Below, piece after piece: positions 31,824-40,422 of a stretch of DNA of 64,000 bases. The notes under the pieces are model-generated. The model did no database searches. It worked only from the letters and a program-made list of their open reading frames with translations, and was not told the origin of the DNA. The translations under genes and the position numbers were made by a program. This stretch comes from Firmicutes bacterium HGW-Firmicutes-9 (GTDB lineage: Bacteria > Bacillota > Clostridia > Christensenellales > CAG-138), in contig PGZM01000001.1 in assembly GCA_002841395.1 (NCBI GenBank), positions 362,089 to 426,088 of the forward strand, in the 5' to 3' direction. Position 1 is the first letter of the stretch, and each line of letters begins with the position of its first letter.

Positions 31824-33587
31824 CTAAATCGCCTGCTTCTCCAGCTCTTCCTTTTCCAGCACGGTATACGCCACCTTGCCGACGAGCGTCTTGGGCAGCT
31901 CGCTGCGGAACTCAATGTCGTACGGCATGGCATATTTTGCGACGAGCTTGCTGCAGTGCGCGAGGATCTCCTCCTTGAGCACGGGCGTGGGCAGCACGTT
32001 CGGCTTGAGCACGACAAACGCTTTAATCTTCTGGATCTTGTAGGAATCCGGCACGCCGATGACGCAGCTCATGAGCACCTTGTAGTGCGCGTCAATCGCG
32101 TTCTCCACCTGCGAAGGATACACGTTGTAGCCGCTTGTGATGATGAGGCGCTTGATGCGCTGCTTGAAGAACAGGAAGCCGTCCGCGTCCATGTTGCCAA
32201 GGTCGCCCGTGTGCAGCCATGTGTGACCGTCTGCGTGCTTTCTGAGCACGTTTGCGGTCTCCTCAGGCTGGTTGATGTATTCCATCATCACGGAAGGCCC
32301 GCATAGGCAGATTTCGCCGTCCTCGCCATAAGGCACTTCTTCCGTCGTGCCGGGCTTGACGATCTTATAATACGTGTCCGGGAAGGGCAGACCGATGCTG
32401 CCTTCGCGGTACATGTCGTAGGGCGTGAGACAGCTTGCCGTGACGCACTCGGTGGTGCCATAGCCTTCACGCACCTGAACGGTTGCGCCATGCTCCATCA
32501 GGAACGTATCAAACTTCTTCTTCAGCTCGATGGAGAGCGTATCGCCGCCGGAGAACACGCCCATCAGCTGGCTCATGTCCACGCCTTCCATATACGGATT
32601 GCGGGTAATGCCTTCATATAGCGTCGGCACACCAGCGATGTAGTTCGGCTTTTCTTTTTTAAGCAGCTTTGCATAGCTTTCGACCGAAACGCGCGGTACA
32701 AGAATCGCCGTGACACCCGCGACCAGCATCGTGTGGATGCAGACGCCGAGGCCGAATCCGTGGAACATCGGCATAGCGGCGAGCATGCGCGCGCCGGGCT
32801 GTACGCAGTGTCCCATCGCGCAGGTCTGCAGCGCGAGCGCGTTGAAGTTGAGGTTACTGAGCAGGATGCCCTTTGTGGTGCCTGTCGTGCCGCCGGAGAA
32901 GAGGATGGCGGCTGCGTCCGCGCCGCGGCTCACGACAAAGCAGGATTCATCCTGCTTCTTCGCGCCCGCGAGGAACGATTTCCAGTAGACGACATCGGCA
33001 TCCTTGGGCACTTTCGGGACCTTGCGTCCTTCCGTGAGCGCGAAACCGAGCTTCATCACGGGAGAAAGCGCATCCTTGACGCTGGTGAGCACGAGCGTTT
33101 CAAACGAAACCTCCTTGCGCACCTCTTCAAACTTGCTGTAGAACACATCCAGCGAAACGACGGCCTTGGAGCCGGAGTCCTTGATGTAGAAGGCGATTTC
33201 GCCGACACTCGAAAGCGGATGGATCATTGAGGCGATTGCGCCGATGCGATTGAGCGCGTAGAAGCAGAGTACGATCTGCGGGCAGTTTGGCATGCAGAGG
33301 GTGACCTTGTCGCCTTTTTTGATGCCGATGGCGGCAAATGCGCGCGCGGTTTCGCGAATCTGCTTGACGATATCCTGAAACTTCGTGGCCTTACCCATAA
33401 AGGTGATGGCGTTGTAGTCGGGATAGAGGTTTGCCGCTCGCTCTACCATGTCATACATGGAAGCATCGGGGTAGCCGAGCTTATGATCGACTTCGCCGTA
33501 GAACGCGAGCCAGGGCGCGTTCACGTTGGACATATCCTCGCAAAACGGGAAGCAATTCTCGCTGATTACAATCTTCTTAGTATTCAA
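31824..33587 (-). CDS. AMP-dependent acyl-CoA synthetase / ligase
   Basis: A 587-residue ANL-family ligase. The P-loop-like motif is ILFSGGTTGTTKG, then GYGTTECVTASCL, the TGD motif in TWLHTGDLGNMDADGFLFFKQRIKRLIITSGYNVYPSQVE, and the catalytic Lys near the end in KTLVGKVAY. It activates a carboxylic acid, probably a medium or long fatty acid, to acyl-AMP and then acyl-CoA. The start is TTG 33587, decided by AGGAGG 8 bases before it; it overlaps the 3' end of the E2-like gene by 11 bases, so the two are coupled. Confidence 0.92.
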   Translation of the reverse strand: MNTKKIVISENCFPFCEDMSNVNAPWLAFYGEVDHKLGYPDASMYDMVERAANLYPDYNAITFMGKATKFQDIVKQIRETARAFAAIGIKKGDKVTLCMPNCPQIVLCFYALNRIGAIASMIHPLSSVGEIAFYIKDSGSKAVVSLDVFYSKFEEVRKEVSFETLVLTSVKDALSPVMKLGFALTEGRKVPKVPKDADVVYWKSFLAGAKKQDESCFVVSRGADAAAILFSGGTTGTTKGILLSNLNFNALALQTCAMGHCVQPGARMLAAMPMFHGFGLGVCIHTMLVAGVTAILVPRVSVESYAKLLKKEKPNYIAGVPTLYEGITRNPYMEGVDMSQLMGVFSGGDTLSIELKKKFDTFLMEHGATVQVREGYGTTECVTASCLTPYDMYREGSIGLPFPDTYYKIVKPGTTEEVPYGEDGEICLCGPSVMMEYINQPEETANVLRKHADGHTWLHTGDLGNMDADGFLFFKQRIKRLIITSGYNVYPSQVENAIDAHYKVLMSCVIGVPDSYKIQKIKAFVVLKPNVLPTPVLKEEILAHCSKLVAKYAMPYDIEFRSELPKTLVGKVAYTVLEKEELEKQAI

Positions 33588-34470
33588 TGTTCAGTTCCTC
33601 CTTGGACGGAATGTCGAGCAGTTCCGGCTCTGCCAAGAATTTCTTGAGCAGCCGGATGGTTTTGGAATAATAGTAGCCGTCGGCAATGCGCTCGTCGAGC
33701 GTCAGACCGAGGTTGAGCGCGGGTTTGACCGCTACCGTGCCGTCTTCGCTGTAGAACGGCTGCATATGCTTTTCGCCGACGACGACGAAAACGGAGTTTG
33801 TGCCCCAGTTGGTCAGGTGATGATAGCCCGCGTTGAGCTTGATGGAGCCAAGGTTGCTGATAAAGACCGTGCTATTATACGGGTCTTCGTTCGCGAGGTC
33901 CTTGGGCATATGGCCGTGCTCGTCCAGCGAACGGAGGATTGCTACGATCAGCTTGCGCATCCACATGGGCGTCTTGGCAAGCGTGTCGAGGATGTCCGTC
34001 GTGCCGTCTTTCTTGTTGCTTTTACGCACGGAATACACAAAGTCGGCGATCTTGTCGTGAATCATGTCGATCGCGGGCTTTTCGCTCGTCGGATCGTACT
34101 TGAGGATCATGACAGATTCGTCGGCATTGTCGGAAAACGCTTTTTTTACGATGAAAGAGAATGTGATGTGGTTGCGGTCGTAGTAGCGGTTGCCGATGAT
34201 GAAGCGGTTCATGCGCGGGCGCATTTCGACGGTTCGCGCAAGCGCTGCGAGAATCACATGGAAAAACGTGTACTTGTATTCCGGGGACTGCGCGTTCTTC
34301 TTCTCCAGATACGCTTCCACCGCGCTCATGTCTACGAGCTCTTGAATGAAGGCTTCGTTGTCTGCGCGGTTCGGCATCATGATCGGCATAAAGACGTGCA
34401 TCGAGTCGAGATCGCGTACAAGAGTTGCGTCCCGGCGGTCGCCGCGGCGGCGTTTGGGTTCTTTATTCAT
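33577..34470 (-). CDS. 2-oxoacid dehydrogenase E2-like acyltransferase domain protein with altered catalytic motif
   Basis: A 297-residue protein with the CAT/E2 acyltransferase fold but without lipoyl or peripheral-binding domains. The usual DHRxxDG active site is DERIADG here (D259, E260, R261), so the catalytic His is a Glu. Upstream blocks include MPNRADNEAFIQELVDMSAVEAYL and STVFISNLGSIKLNAGYHHL. It may be a non-catalytic partner or act on acyl-CoA by another route. Translational overlap with the acyl-CoA synthetase suggests joint work on an acyl group. A promoter lies about 50 bases upstream. Confidence 0.82.
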   Translation of the reverse strand: MNKEPKRRRGDRRDATLVRDLDSMHVFMPIMMPNRADNEAFIQELVDMSAVEAYLEKKNAQSPEYKYTFFHVILAALARTVEMRPRMNRFIIGNRYYDRNHITFSFIVKKAFSDNADESVMILKYDPTSEKPAIDMIHDKIADFVYSVRKSNKKDGTTDILDTLAKTPMWMRKLIVAILRSLDEHGHMPKDLANEDPYNSTVFISNLGSIKLNAGYHHLTNWGTNSVFVVVGEKHMQPFYSEDGTVAVKPALNLGLTLDERIADGYYYSKTIRLLKKFLAEPELLDIPSKEELNIEY

Positions 34471-34517
34471 TTTTTATCCCATTCCAATCCTGAAGTATGA
34501 GTGCAAATAATGTCTAA

Positions 34518-34546
34518 AATATAAACGTTTCTCAACAAATTGTCAA
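34518..34546 (-). promoter_or_regulatory. Promoter of the E2-like / acyl-CoA synthetase operon
   Basis: Minus-strand TTGACA (34541-34546), 17-base spacer, TATATT (34518-34523). Confidence 0.8.
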
Positions 34547-34651
34547 CGAACAGCCACGATTACACGGTTCCAAATGCAAGGCAAATTTTGTATGATTCTT
34601 AGAAAATTGCGCACAATGCGCGTTAATCACCCGCGTTATTCCCCCGAAACA

Positions 34652-34680
34652 TTGACAATTTCAGCAGGTATCGGTATACT
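34652..34680 (+). promoter_or_regulatory. Sigma-A promoter of the CNNM transporter leader
   Basis: TTGACA (34652-34657), 17-base spacer, TATACT (34675-34680). It leaves a leader of about 260 bases before the transporter gene. Confidence 0.85.
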
Positions 34681-34709
34681 TCTTCTAGATATACCGCGAG
34701 AGGAAAGCT

Positions 34710-34799
34710 ATGAGCGACGAAGAAAGCGACAGTACCGGCGACCATTATCAAAACCGCATGACCGGATGTTTTTTGAAGCACATAATCTGTCTCTGTTGA
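34710..34799 (+). CDS. Possible 29-residue leader peptide
   Basis: A short frame begins about 23 bases after the predicted transcription start. GAGAGGA precedes the ATG. The peptide is acidic at the N-terminus (MSDEESDSTGDHYQ) and ends in a Cys-rich stretch (CFLKHIICLC). Its position between a promoter and alternative hairpins suggests a leader peptide, but coding is not proven. Confidence 0.35.
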   Translation: MSDEESDSTGDHYQNRMTGCFLKHIICLC

Positions 34800-34833
34800 T
34801 GAAAAGAGCACAGGTTATGCTTTTTCTATTTCT

Positions 34834-34879
34834 TGGCGCTTGCGCCAGATGCAATAGAAGAGGCGCTTCTTATTTTTTC
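34834..34879 (+). promoter_or_regulatory. Alternative hairpins, possible attenuator of the CNNM gene
   Basis: TGGCG-CTTG-CGCCA (34834-34847) competes with GCGCC (34842-34846) pairing to GGCGC (34862-34866). AGAAG-AGGCG-CTTCT (34856-34870) then precedes TATTTTTT. This is the layout of a transcription attenuator. Confidence 0.45.
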
Positions 34880-34881
34880 GC

Positions 34882-34911
34882 CGCGCGATAAACAACAGTC
34901 GCGCGATAAAC
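34882..34911 (+). repeat. 12-base direct repeat before the CNNM gene
   Basis: CGCGCGATAAAC at 34882-34893 and at 34900-34911, 18 bases apart start to start, ending 34 bases before the gene. Confidence 0.6.
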
Positions 34912-34945
34912 TTGTTTTTGAAAAGGACTATTACGGAGTAAAAAA

Positions 34946-36280
34946 ATGGGCAACGATCCCTTATTCTGGCAAATCATTCTGCAAGTCGTGCTGATATCGC
35001 TCAATGCGGTGTTTGCGTGCGCGGAGATTGCCGTTATCACAATGAACGACGCAAAACTCGCAAAACTTGCTTCCGAAGGGGACAAGCGTGCGATCAAGCT
35101 TGCGCGCCTTACGAGCCAGCCTGCGCGTTTCCTCGCGACCATACAGGTCGCCATCACGCTATCCGGCTTCCTGGGCAGTGCGTTTGCCGCGGACAACTTC
35201 GCAAAACGCATCACGGCGGCAATCACCGCAAGCGGCAGCGCAATCCCCGCCGCAACGATCAACACCATTTCGGTGCTGCTGATTACGTTGATTCTGACGT
35301 TCTTTACGCTCGTCTTTGGAGAGCTTGTGCCCAAGCGTGTCGCGATGAAAAACGCGGAAAAGCTCGCGCTCAGCATGGCGGGTCTTGTCAGCGGCGTAGC
35401 AAAGGTGTTCTCGCCGCTCGTCTGGCTTTTGACCATATCGACAAATGGAATTCTGCGCCTGCTGGGCATTGATCCCAATTCGGAAGCGGAGGAAGTCACC
35501 GAGGAAGAAATTCGTATGATGGTCGATGTTGGCTCTGAGAAGGGTACCATCGAGGCCACCGAAAAAGAAATGATCCACAACGTGTTTGAGTTCGACAACG
35601 TTGCCGCGGAGGACATCCTCACGCACCGCAAGCAGGTGGACATTCTCTGGATGGACGAGAGCGACGAAGCATGGGCGGATACCATCCACTGCACGCGGCA
35701 TTCGTTTTATCCCATCTGTCGCGACAGCTCGGACGACGTGGTTGGCATTCTCGACGCCAAGACGTATTTCCGCCTCAGCGACCGCTCGCGCGAGAACGTT
35801 ATGCAGGAGGCGGTGCAGCCGCCGCGCTTCGTGCCGGAGACGATCAAGGCGGACGACCTGTTCCTCGATATGAAACGCAGCCGAAACCACTTTTCGGTGG
35901 TTATGGACGAATACGGCGGCATGTGCGGTATCGTAACCATGAACGACCTCATCGAGGTGATTGTGGGCGATATCGACGAGGTGGAAGACGGCGAAGAGCA
36001 TATCATCACGGTTGTTGCGGATGGTGTCTGGCAGACGCATGGTTCTGTGCCGCTGGAGGATCTCTCCGAAATCATCGGCTACTCGCTCCCGACGGGCGAG
36101 TTTGACACGCTGAACGGATTGGTCTTCAGTGCGCTAAATGAAATACCGGATGATGGCACAGCGTTCGCTGTCGACGTAGCGGGATTGCACATCGACGTCA
36201 AGGAGATGAAGGATCACGGCATCGAACTCGCCGAGATTTCATTGTTGCCGATGCAATCACTCATCGATGTAGCCAAATAA
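34946..36280 (+). CDS. CNNM/CorC-type transporter (DUF21, CBS pair, CorC_HlyC)
   Basis: A 444-residue membrane protein. DUF21 with membrane helices (about 5-165; ISLNAVFACAEIAVITMND and FGELVPKRVAMKNAEKLAL), a CBS pair (about 200-330; HNVFEFDNVAAEDILTHR, HSFYPICRDSSDDVVGILDAKTYF, NHFSVVMDEYGGMCGIVTMNDLIEVIVGDIDE) and a C-terminal CorC_HlyC domain. Bacterial CNNM homologues such as MpfA export Mg2+ or related ions. GGAG precedes the ATG. The leader with alternative hairpins suggests regulated read-through, which would fit metal control. Confidence 0.92.
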   Translation: MGNDPLFWQIILQVVLISLNAVFACAEIAVITMNDAKLAKLASEGDKRAIKLARLTSQPARFLATIQVAITLSGFLGSAFAADNFAKRITAAITASGSAIPAATINTISVLLITLILTFFTLVFGELVPKRVAMKNAEKLALSMAGLVSGVAKVFSPLVWLLTISTNGILRLLGIDPNSEAEEVTEEEIRMMVDVGSEKGTIEATEKEMIHNVFEFDNVAAEDILTHRKQVDILWMDESDEAWADTIHCTRHSFYPICRDSSDDVVGILDAKTYFRLSDRSRENVMQEAVQPPRFVPETIKADDLFLDMKRSRNHFSVVMDEYGGMCGIVTMNDLIEVIVGDIDEVEDGEEHIITVVADGVWQTHGSVPLEDLSEIIGYSLPTGEFDTLNGLVFSALNEIPDDGTAFAVDVAGLHIDVKEMKDHGIELAEISLLPMQSLIDVAK

Positions 36281-36309
36281 TAATAGAAGTAACTTTCTTC
36301 AGCAAAGTA

Positions 36310-36342
36310 AAAGCCCGATTTCAGCGAATGGAATCGGGCTTT
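36310..36342. terminator. Bidirectional terminator between CNNM and kinase genes
   Basis: AAAGCCCGATT (36310-36320) and AATCGGGCTTT (36332-36342), perfect 11-base stem; the genes converge. Confidence 0.85.
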
Positions 36343-36364
36343 AAATATATTTGGGTTATACCGG

Positions 36365-37420
36365 TTAGTCCGTTTCTTCAACAATTTCATGCATTTGAGC
36401 CCAATGTTGTTCCATCTCTTCCACAAGCCGGAACTGGGTGCGGGCGCGGTCGAGATTCTGTCCCTTTCGCGAAACGTGGAAGTACACATCACCCGCAAGA
36501 TGATCCGCAAGAAAGCGCATGCCGCACTCCAGCGTCATCATCTTCGCGCCAACGGGCAGCATCACTTTTTCCATCTTCGTCAAGCTCTCCCCGCAGGTTG
36601 AAAGATATCCTTTGACGTATGCTTTATAAAGCCCCAAGTCAAAATGCACGCGGGATAAATCCCTCTCGTCCTCGGCAGCGGTAGACGCGCCAAAGCGGAT
36701 TGCATCGCCGAAGTCGTTGACGGAAAGGCCGGGCATCACCGTATCAAGGTCGATTACGCACAGCGCTTTGTTCGTCTCTGCGTCGAACAGAACGTTGTTG
36801 ATCTTGGTATCGTTGTGTGTAACACGAAGCGGGAGTTCGTCTGCACCTTGCAGATCGGTCAGCGTGTGCGTAAATGCCTCTCTGGATAATACGAAGTCGA
36901 TCTCACGCTGGATAAGGTGGCTCACACCTGCCGCATCCTCCGCAACAGCGCGTTGAAAAGCCGCAAACCGCACGGGCGTATCGTGAAAATGCGGAATGGT
37001 TTCCGTGAGCTGCTCTGCCGGAAAATCAGCCAGTTGATTTTGAAATCTGCCGAATGCTACCGCGCTCTCGTAGAAAAGCGATGCATCTGCGCTCTGATGA
37101 CAAACGCTGTTTTCAACCAACTCGTAAACGCGCCAGTACGCCCCGTTTTCCACCACAAAACTTTTGCCGTCGAGTGCCGGAACAAGATTGAGCACGCCGC
37201 GCGGGTCGCTGACCTTTTTGCGCAGATGCGCCGTAACCAGCTCAATGTTGCGCATCAATGCTTCCGGCTCACGGAACACATGCGTATTGATGTGCTGGAG
37301 GACATAGCGCGCGCCGCCTTCGCAGACGACGAGCTGCGTTCCGTTGATATGCCCGCTGCCAAAAGGTTCGCAAGAGATTGGCGCGCCCAAGAGCGCGAAC
37401 GAAGAGAGCACGGAATGCAT
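36365..37420 (-). CDS. APH-family sugar 1-kinase (N-acetylhexosamine kinase-like)
   Basis: A 351-residue aminoglycoside-phosphotransferase-fold kinase, closest in pattern to NahK-type N-acetylhexosamine 1-kinases: FGSGHINGTQLV, YVLQHINTHVFREPEALMRNI, the catalytic loop LRVTHNDTKINNVLFD and the metal-binding VIDLDTVMPGL. It would phosphorylate the anomeric OH of a sugar. It follows the GH3 glycosidase by 87 bases on the same strand, so it probably acts on the sugar that GH3 releases. GGAGG precedes the ATG at 10-11 bases. Confidence 0.85.
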   Translation of the reverse strand: MHSVLSSFALLGAPISCEPFGSGHINGTQLVVCEGGARYVLQHINTHVFREPEALMRNIELVTAHLRKKVSDPRGVLNLVPALDGKSFVVENGAYWRVYELVENSVCHQSADASLFYESAVAFGRFQNQLADFPAEQLTETIPHFHDTPVRFAAFQRAVAEDAAGVSHLIQREIDFVLSREAFTHTLTDLQGADELPLRVTHNDTKINNVLFDAETNKALCVIDLDTVMPGLSVNDFGDAIRFGASTAAEDERDLSRVHFDLGLYKAYVKGYLSTCGESLTKMEKVMLPVGAKMMTLECGMRFLADHLAGDVYFHVSRKGQNLDRARTQFRLVEEMEQHWAQMHEIVEETD

Positions 37421-37507
37421 GCTAGTTGATTCCTCCGATGCTGGAGATTTTTCGTTTCTGGTAGAGCGATTGGATGCCTAGAGAACCAGTGTGTGCGTAC
37501 AAAGCGA

Positions 37508-39904
37508 TTACTTTTGAAAAAGTGCTTTGATCCCTTTCAGAGGTTCATGATTGAACAGATGGACAATGCCCTCAATTTGCCGCGGAGAGATATCGGACTC
37601 CGAGCTCATCAGCCGCAGCGGCGTTGTGTAGAGCACGTGATCGATGACGTTGTGGTCGACCTCATTGGTAGACAACGCGGACTCGGCAACTTTGCGCCCG
37701 ACGAAAGCTAGAATTCGTCCGAGCAAAGTATGCTTCACTTCGCTGAGCGTGACATTCAGCGTGTGCTTTTCACCCTTTTGCCGTTCGCGCGCGGGAATCT
37801 CCCGACCGAGCACTGCGGCAAACGCGCTGTCGGGTACGTCGATACCGCTCGAAAGGTCATAATAACAGGGCGCGGCATCTCGGAAGTCCGGCACATGAAT
37901 GTCTTCATCCGGCTTGGCATCGATGGCTGCACGCAACCGCGTATCTTGGCACGAAGCGGAGAGACGAATTTCGTACGTTCCGCCTTCCACACGCCAGTCC
38001 GCAACGGCCACATCATAATAGCACAAATCACGCCGTTCCAGCGAGAACGAGACCGCTTTTGTTTCGCCAGGGTTGAGATAGACTTTCTCAAATCCCTTCA
38101 GCTCCTGAACCGGCGTAAACATCACGTCCGAACGGTGGGAAACATAGAGCTGTACGATCTCCGCGCCCGCGACGGTTCCGGCGTTTTTCACATCCAACGT
38201 AATATGGACCGTTTCACCCGCGTTCAGGTGTGTTTGATTCAGACGTAAATTATTATAGGAAAAAGAAGCATAGGAAAGCCCATGCCCAAAGGGGAATCGA
38301 ACCGGCTTTTTCGCAGTATCATAATAGCGATAACCGACGAAGATGCTTTCTCGATACTCTACCGTGCGCGTATAGCCGGGGAATAAGCGATAGCTGGGTG
38401 TGTCGGAGAGCAGCATCGGCCAACTCTCTGTCAATTTGCCGGAGGGATTGATTTTTCCCGTGATCAGGTCCGCAGAAGCGCCGCCGCCGGCTTCGCCGCC
38501 GAGATACATCAACAGGATCGACTTCACCTGATCCGCCCAGGGTAACTCCACGACTGAACCACATTGCAGCACCACCACGACATTCGGATTCACGGCGGCA
38601 ACGCGCTCAATGAGCGTAATCTGATTTTGCGGCATCGCGAGAGATTCGCGGTCAAATCCTTCGGACTCGTAGCGATCCGGTAAACCAGCATAGATCAGCA
38701 CCGCGTCTTTGCCGAGCGCAAGATCGCAGGCTTCCTGTAATAGCATTTCGTCTGTTGCGTCTGTCTCTTCGCGATACCCTTCGGCAAACGCGGCATCGAT
38801 ACCAAGTTTCACGAGTTCCTCAAATGGTGAATCGATCAAAAGCGGCTGAACCTTACTGCTGCCTGCGCCCTGATAGCGCGGGGACTTGGCGAATGCGCCG
38901 AGAACGGCGACGCGGCTGTCTGCGGACAGCGGCAGCAGTGAGCCTTCATTCTTCAACAGAACCGCGGAGTGAGCGGCTGCTTCACGCGCAAGTTTGTGGT
39001 GCGCTGCCGGATCAAACGACTCATGTTTGCGCGCTTTTGCGCGCTCAACCAGCGCGACGACGCGCGCGGCACAACGGTCGACCACTTCCTCACGGAGCGC
39101 ACCGGAAGCGACAGCCTTCTCAATCTGCTGGTCGTGATATAGACCCACAAAGGGCATCTCCAGATCCAGTCCGGCGGAGACGCCGGCAACGCGGTCGTGT
39201 ACCGCACCCCAGTCGGACATCACAAGCCCGTTGAATCCAAACTTAGTGCGCAGCACGTCGGTGAGCAGCCACCTGTTGTCGCTCGCGTTGACGCCCTTGA
39301 CGCGGTTGTAGGAGCACATGACGGTCCAGGGTTGCACCTTTTTGAGTACACGCTCAAAGGAGGAAAGATATAGTTCAAACATCGCGCGCTCGTCCGCGAC
39401 CGCGTCGATGGTGAGCCTGCGATATTCCTGATTGTTGAGCGCAAAGTGCTTCATCGAGGTGCCGACGCCTTTGCTCTGGACGCCTTCGATAAAAGCCGCC
39501 GCGAGTTCGCCTGATACCACGGGATCTTCGCTGAAGTATTCGAAGTTGCGTCCGCAAAGCGGGCTTCGTTTGCAGTTGAGTCCGGGGCCAAGCAGAACAT
39601 CCACATCCGCCGCACAGCACTCTTCGGCAAGGGCAACGCCGATGCGATGCAACAGGTCGCGATCAAACGAGCACGCGGTGGCGCACGCCGTCGGGAAACA
39701 GGTGGAACGAACGGTGTACAACCCCTTTTCGGGATCGATGACTTCCTTGCGGAGCCCGTGAGGGCCGTCTGACAACGTCACAATGCCAAGTCCGACACGC
39801 GGAATCGCCTTTGTGCGCCATTTGTCCGCGCCGGAGAGAAGACTCGCTTTTTCGGAAAGCGTCATTTGAGAGACGAGCCGAGAAACTGAATCGTGTTGTT
39901 CCAT
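37508..39904 (-). CDS. Glycoside hydrolase family 3 (beta-glucosidase type)
   Basis: A 798-residue GH3 enzyme without signal peptide. The (alpha/beta)8 domain has GPGLNCKRSPLCGRNFEYFSEDP, VGTSMKHFALNNQE and the nucleophile Asp in VMSDWGAVHD (D231). The alpha/beta sandwich domain has AVLLKNEGSLLPL and YLGGEAGGGASADLITGKINPSGKL, then PFGHGLSY and a fibronectin-type-III-like domain (FEKVYLNPGETKAVSF). AGGAGG at 6 bases fixes ATG 39904. An extended -10 (TGG-TATACT, 39929-39934) gives a short leader. With the sugar kinase it forms a cytoplasmic glycoside-use operon. Confidence 0.93.
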   Translation of the reverse strand: MEQHDSVSRLVSQMTLSEKASLLSGADKWRTKAIPRVGLGIVTLSDGPHGLRKEVIDPEKGLYTVRSTCFPTACATACSFDRDLLHRIGVALAEECCAADVDVLLGPGLNCKRSPLCGRNFEYFSEDPVVSGELAAAFIEGVQSKGVGTSMKHFALNNQEYRRLTIDAVADERAMFELYLSSFERVLKKVQPWTVMCSYNRVKGVNASDNRWLLTDVLRTKFGFNGLVMSDWGAVHDRVAGVSAGLDLEMPFVGLYHDQQIEKAVASGALREEVVDRCAARVVALVERAKARKHESFDPAAHHKLAREAAAHSAVLLKNEGSLLPLSADSRVAVLGAFAKSPRYQGAGSSKVQPLLIDSPFEELVKLGIDAAFAEGYREETDATDEMLLQEACDLALGKDAVLIYAGLPDRYESEGFDRESLAMPQNQITLIERVAAVNPNVVVVLQCGSVVELPWADQVKSILLMYLGGEAGGGASADLITGKINPSGKLTESWPMLLSDTPSYRLFPGYTRTVEYRESIFVGYRYYDTAKKPVRFPFGHGLSYASFSYNNLRLNQTHLNAGETVHITLDVKNAGTVAGAEIVQLYVSHRSDVMFTPVQELKGFEKVYLNPGETKAVSFSLERRDLCYYDVAVADWRVEGGTYEIRLSASCQDTRLRAAIDAKPDEDIHVPDFRDAAPCYYDLSSGIDVPDSAFAAVLGREIPARERQKGEKHTLNVTLSEVKHTLLGRILAFVGRKVAESALSTNEVDHNVIDHVLYTTPLRLMSSESDISPRQIEGIVHLFNHEPLKGIKALFQK

Positions 39905-39934
39905 ACTGCACCTCCTGATTTCAAACACAGTATA

Positions 39935-40131
39935 CCATGCCCGTGCGTTTCGGGAAAAGAACCGTTGGTTCACTTTTATAGGACGCTTCAATCATACGAT
40001 GTAACAGTTTCCGGCATCTTTCTTCCAGTACAGATCTACATAGAATCCGAAAACTCGCAGATAATGACGAAAATTAAGTTTACTTTTCACGTTTTAGGAA
40101 AACAAATTACAATTAGTGCACATGAAAACTA
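39935..40131. other. AT-rich spacer between GH3 and the riboswitch operon
   Basis: No gene, hairpin or promoter beyond those listed on either side. Confidence 0.5.
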
Positions 40132-40160
40132 TTGACAATGTAATATTCGTGTGATAAATT
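40132..40160 (+). promoter_or_regulatory. Sigma-A promoter of the riboswitch operon
   Basis: TTGACA (40132-40137), 17-base spacer, TAAATT (40155-40160). Transcription would start at about 40167, just before the aptamer. Confidence 0.85.
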
Positions 40161-40184
40161 GTCTACAGGTTTAGGAGCAACTCC

Positions 40185-40275
40185 CACGAAAAAGGCAAAA
40201 CCCGTGAAAGCGGGTGACGCAAAGCTAGAGGGCCTAATGGTTTGAGCAATCGAGCCGATGGCAGCCAGATGCCGA
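40185..40275 (+). promoter_or_regulatory. Cyclic di-GMP-I riboswitch (GEMM motif)
   Basis: Hallmarks in order: AAAGGCAAAACC, a P2 hairpin capped by GTGAAAGC (CCCGTGAAAGCGGG), the junction GTGACGCAAAGCTA, the P3 start AGGGCCTAATGG, a variable loop, and the closing GGCAGCCAGATGCCG. The GAAA tetraloop and ACGCAAAGC junction are diagnostic for the c-di-GMP-I aptamer. A terminator lies about 50 bases downstream, between the aptamer and the first gene. Whether c-di-GMP turns the operon on or off cannot be read with certainty. Confidence 0.93.
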
Positions 40276-40325
40276 ATTGAGTGTCCTACCGCAGTTTTCA
40301 TACAAGGCGGAGTAGACTTATTTTT

Positions 40326-40362
40326 GGCAGCTTGGCAATTAGAAGGCAGGCTGTCTTTTTAT
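40326..40362 (+). terminator. Riboswitch expression-platform terminator
   Basis: GGCAGCTTG (40326-40334) pairs with CAGGCTGTC (40347-40355), including two G-T pairs, then TTTTTATT. It precedes the first gene by about 60 bases. Confidence 0.7.
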
Positions 40363-40422
40363 TGCTTCGTCGCTGGGGTCACTAAACCGAAACAAAAAAT
40401 AACGTTTCGGAGGGGTATTTGT

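Noticed and set aside
34574..34891. 105-residue plus-strand frame before the CNNM gene
   Set aside because: It begins before the promoter and crosses the leader hairpins; the short frame at 34710 is in another frame and better placed.
35159..36040. 293-residue minus-strand frame opposite CNNM
   Set aside because: Antisense of conserved CBS domains, no ribosome site.
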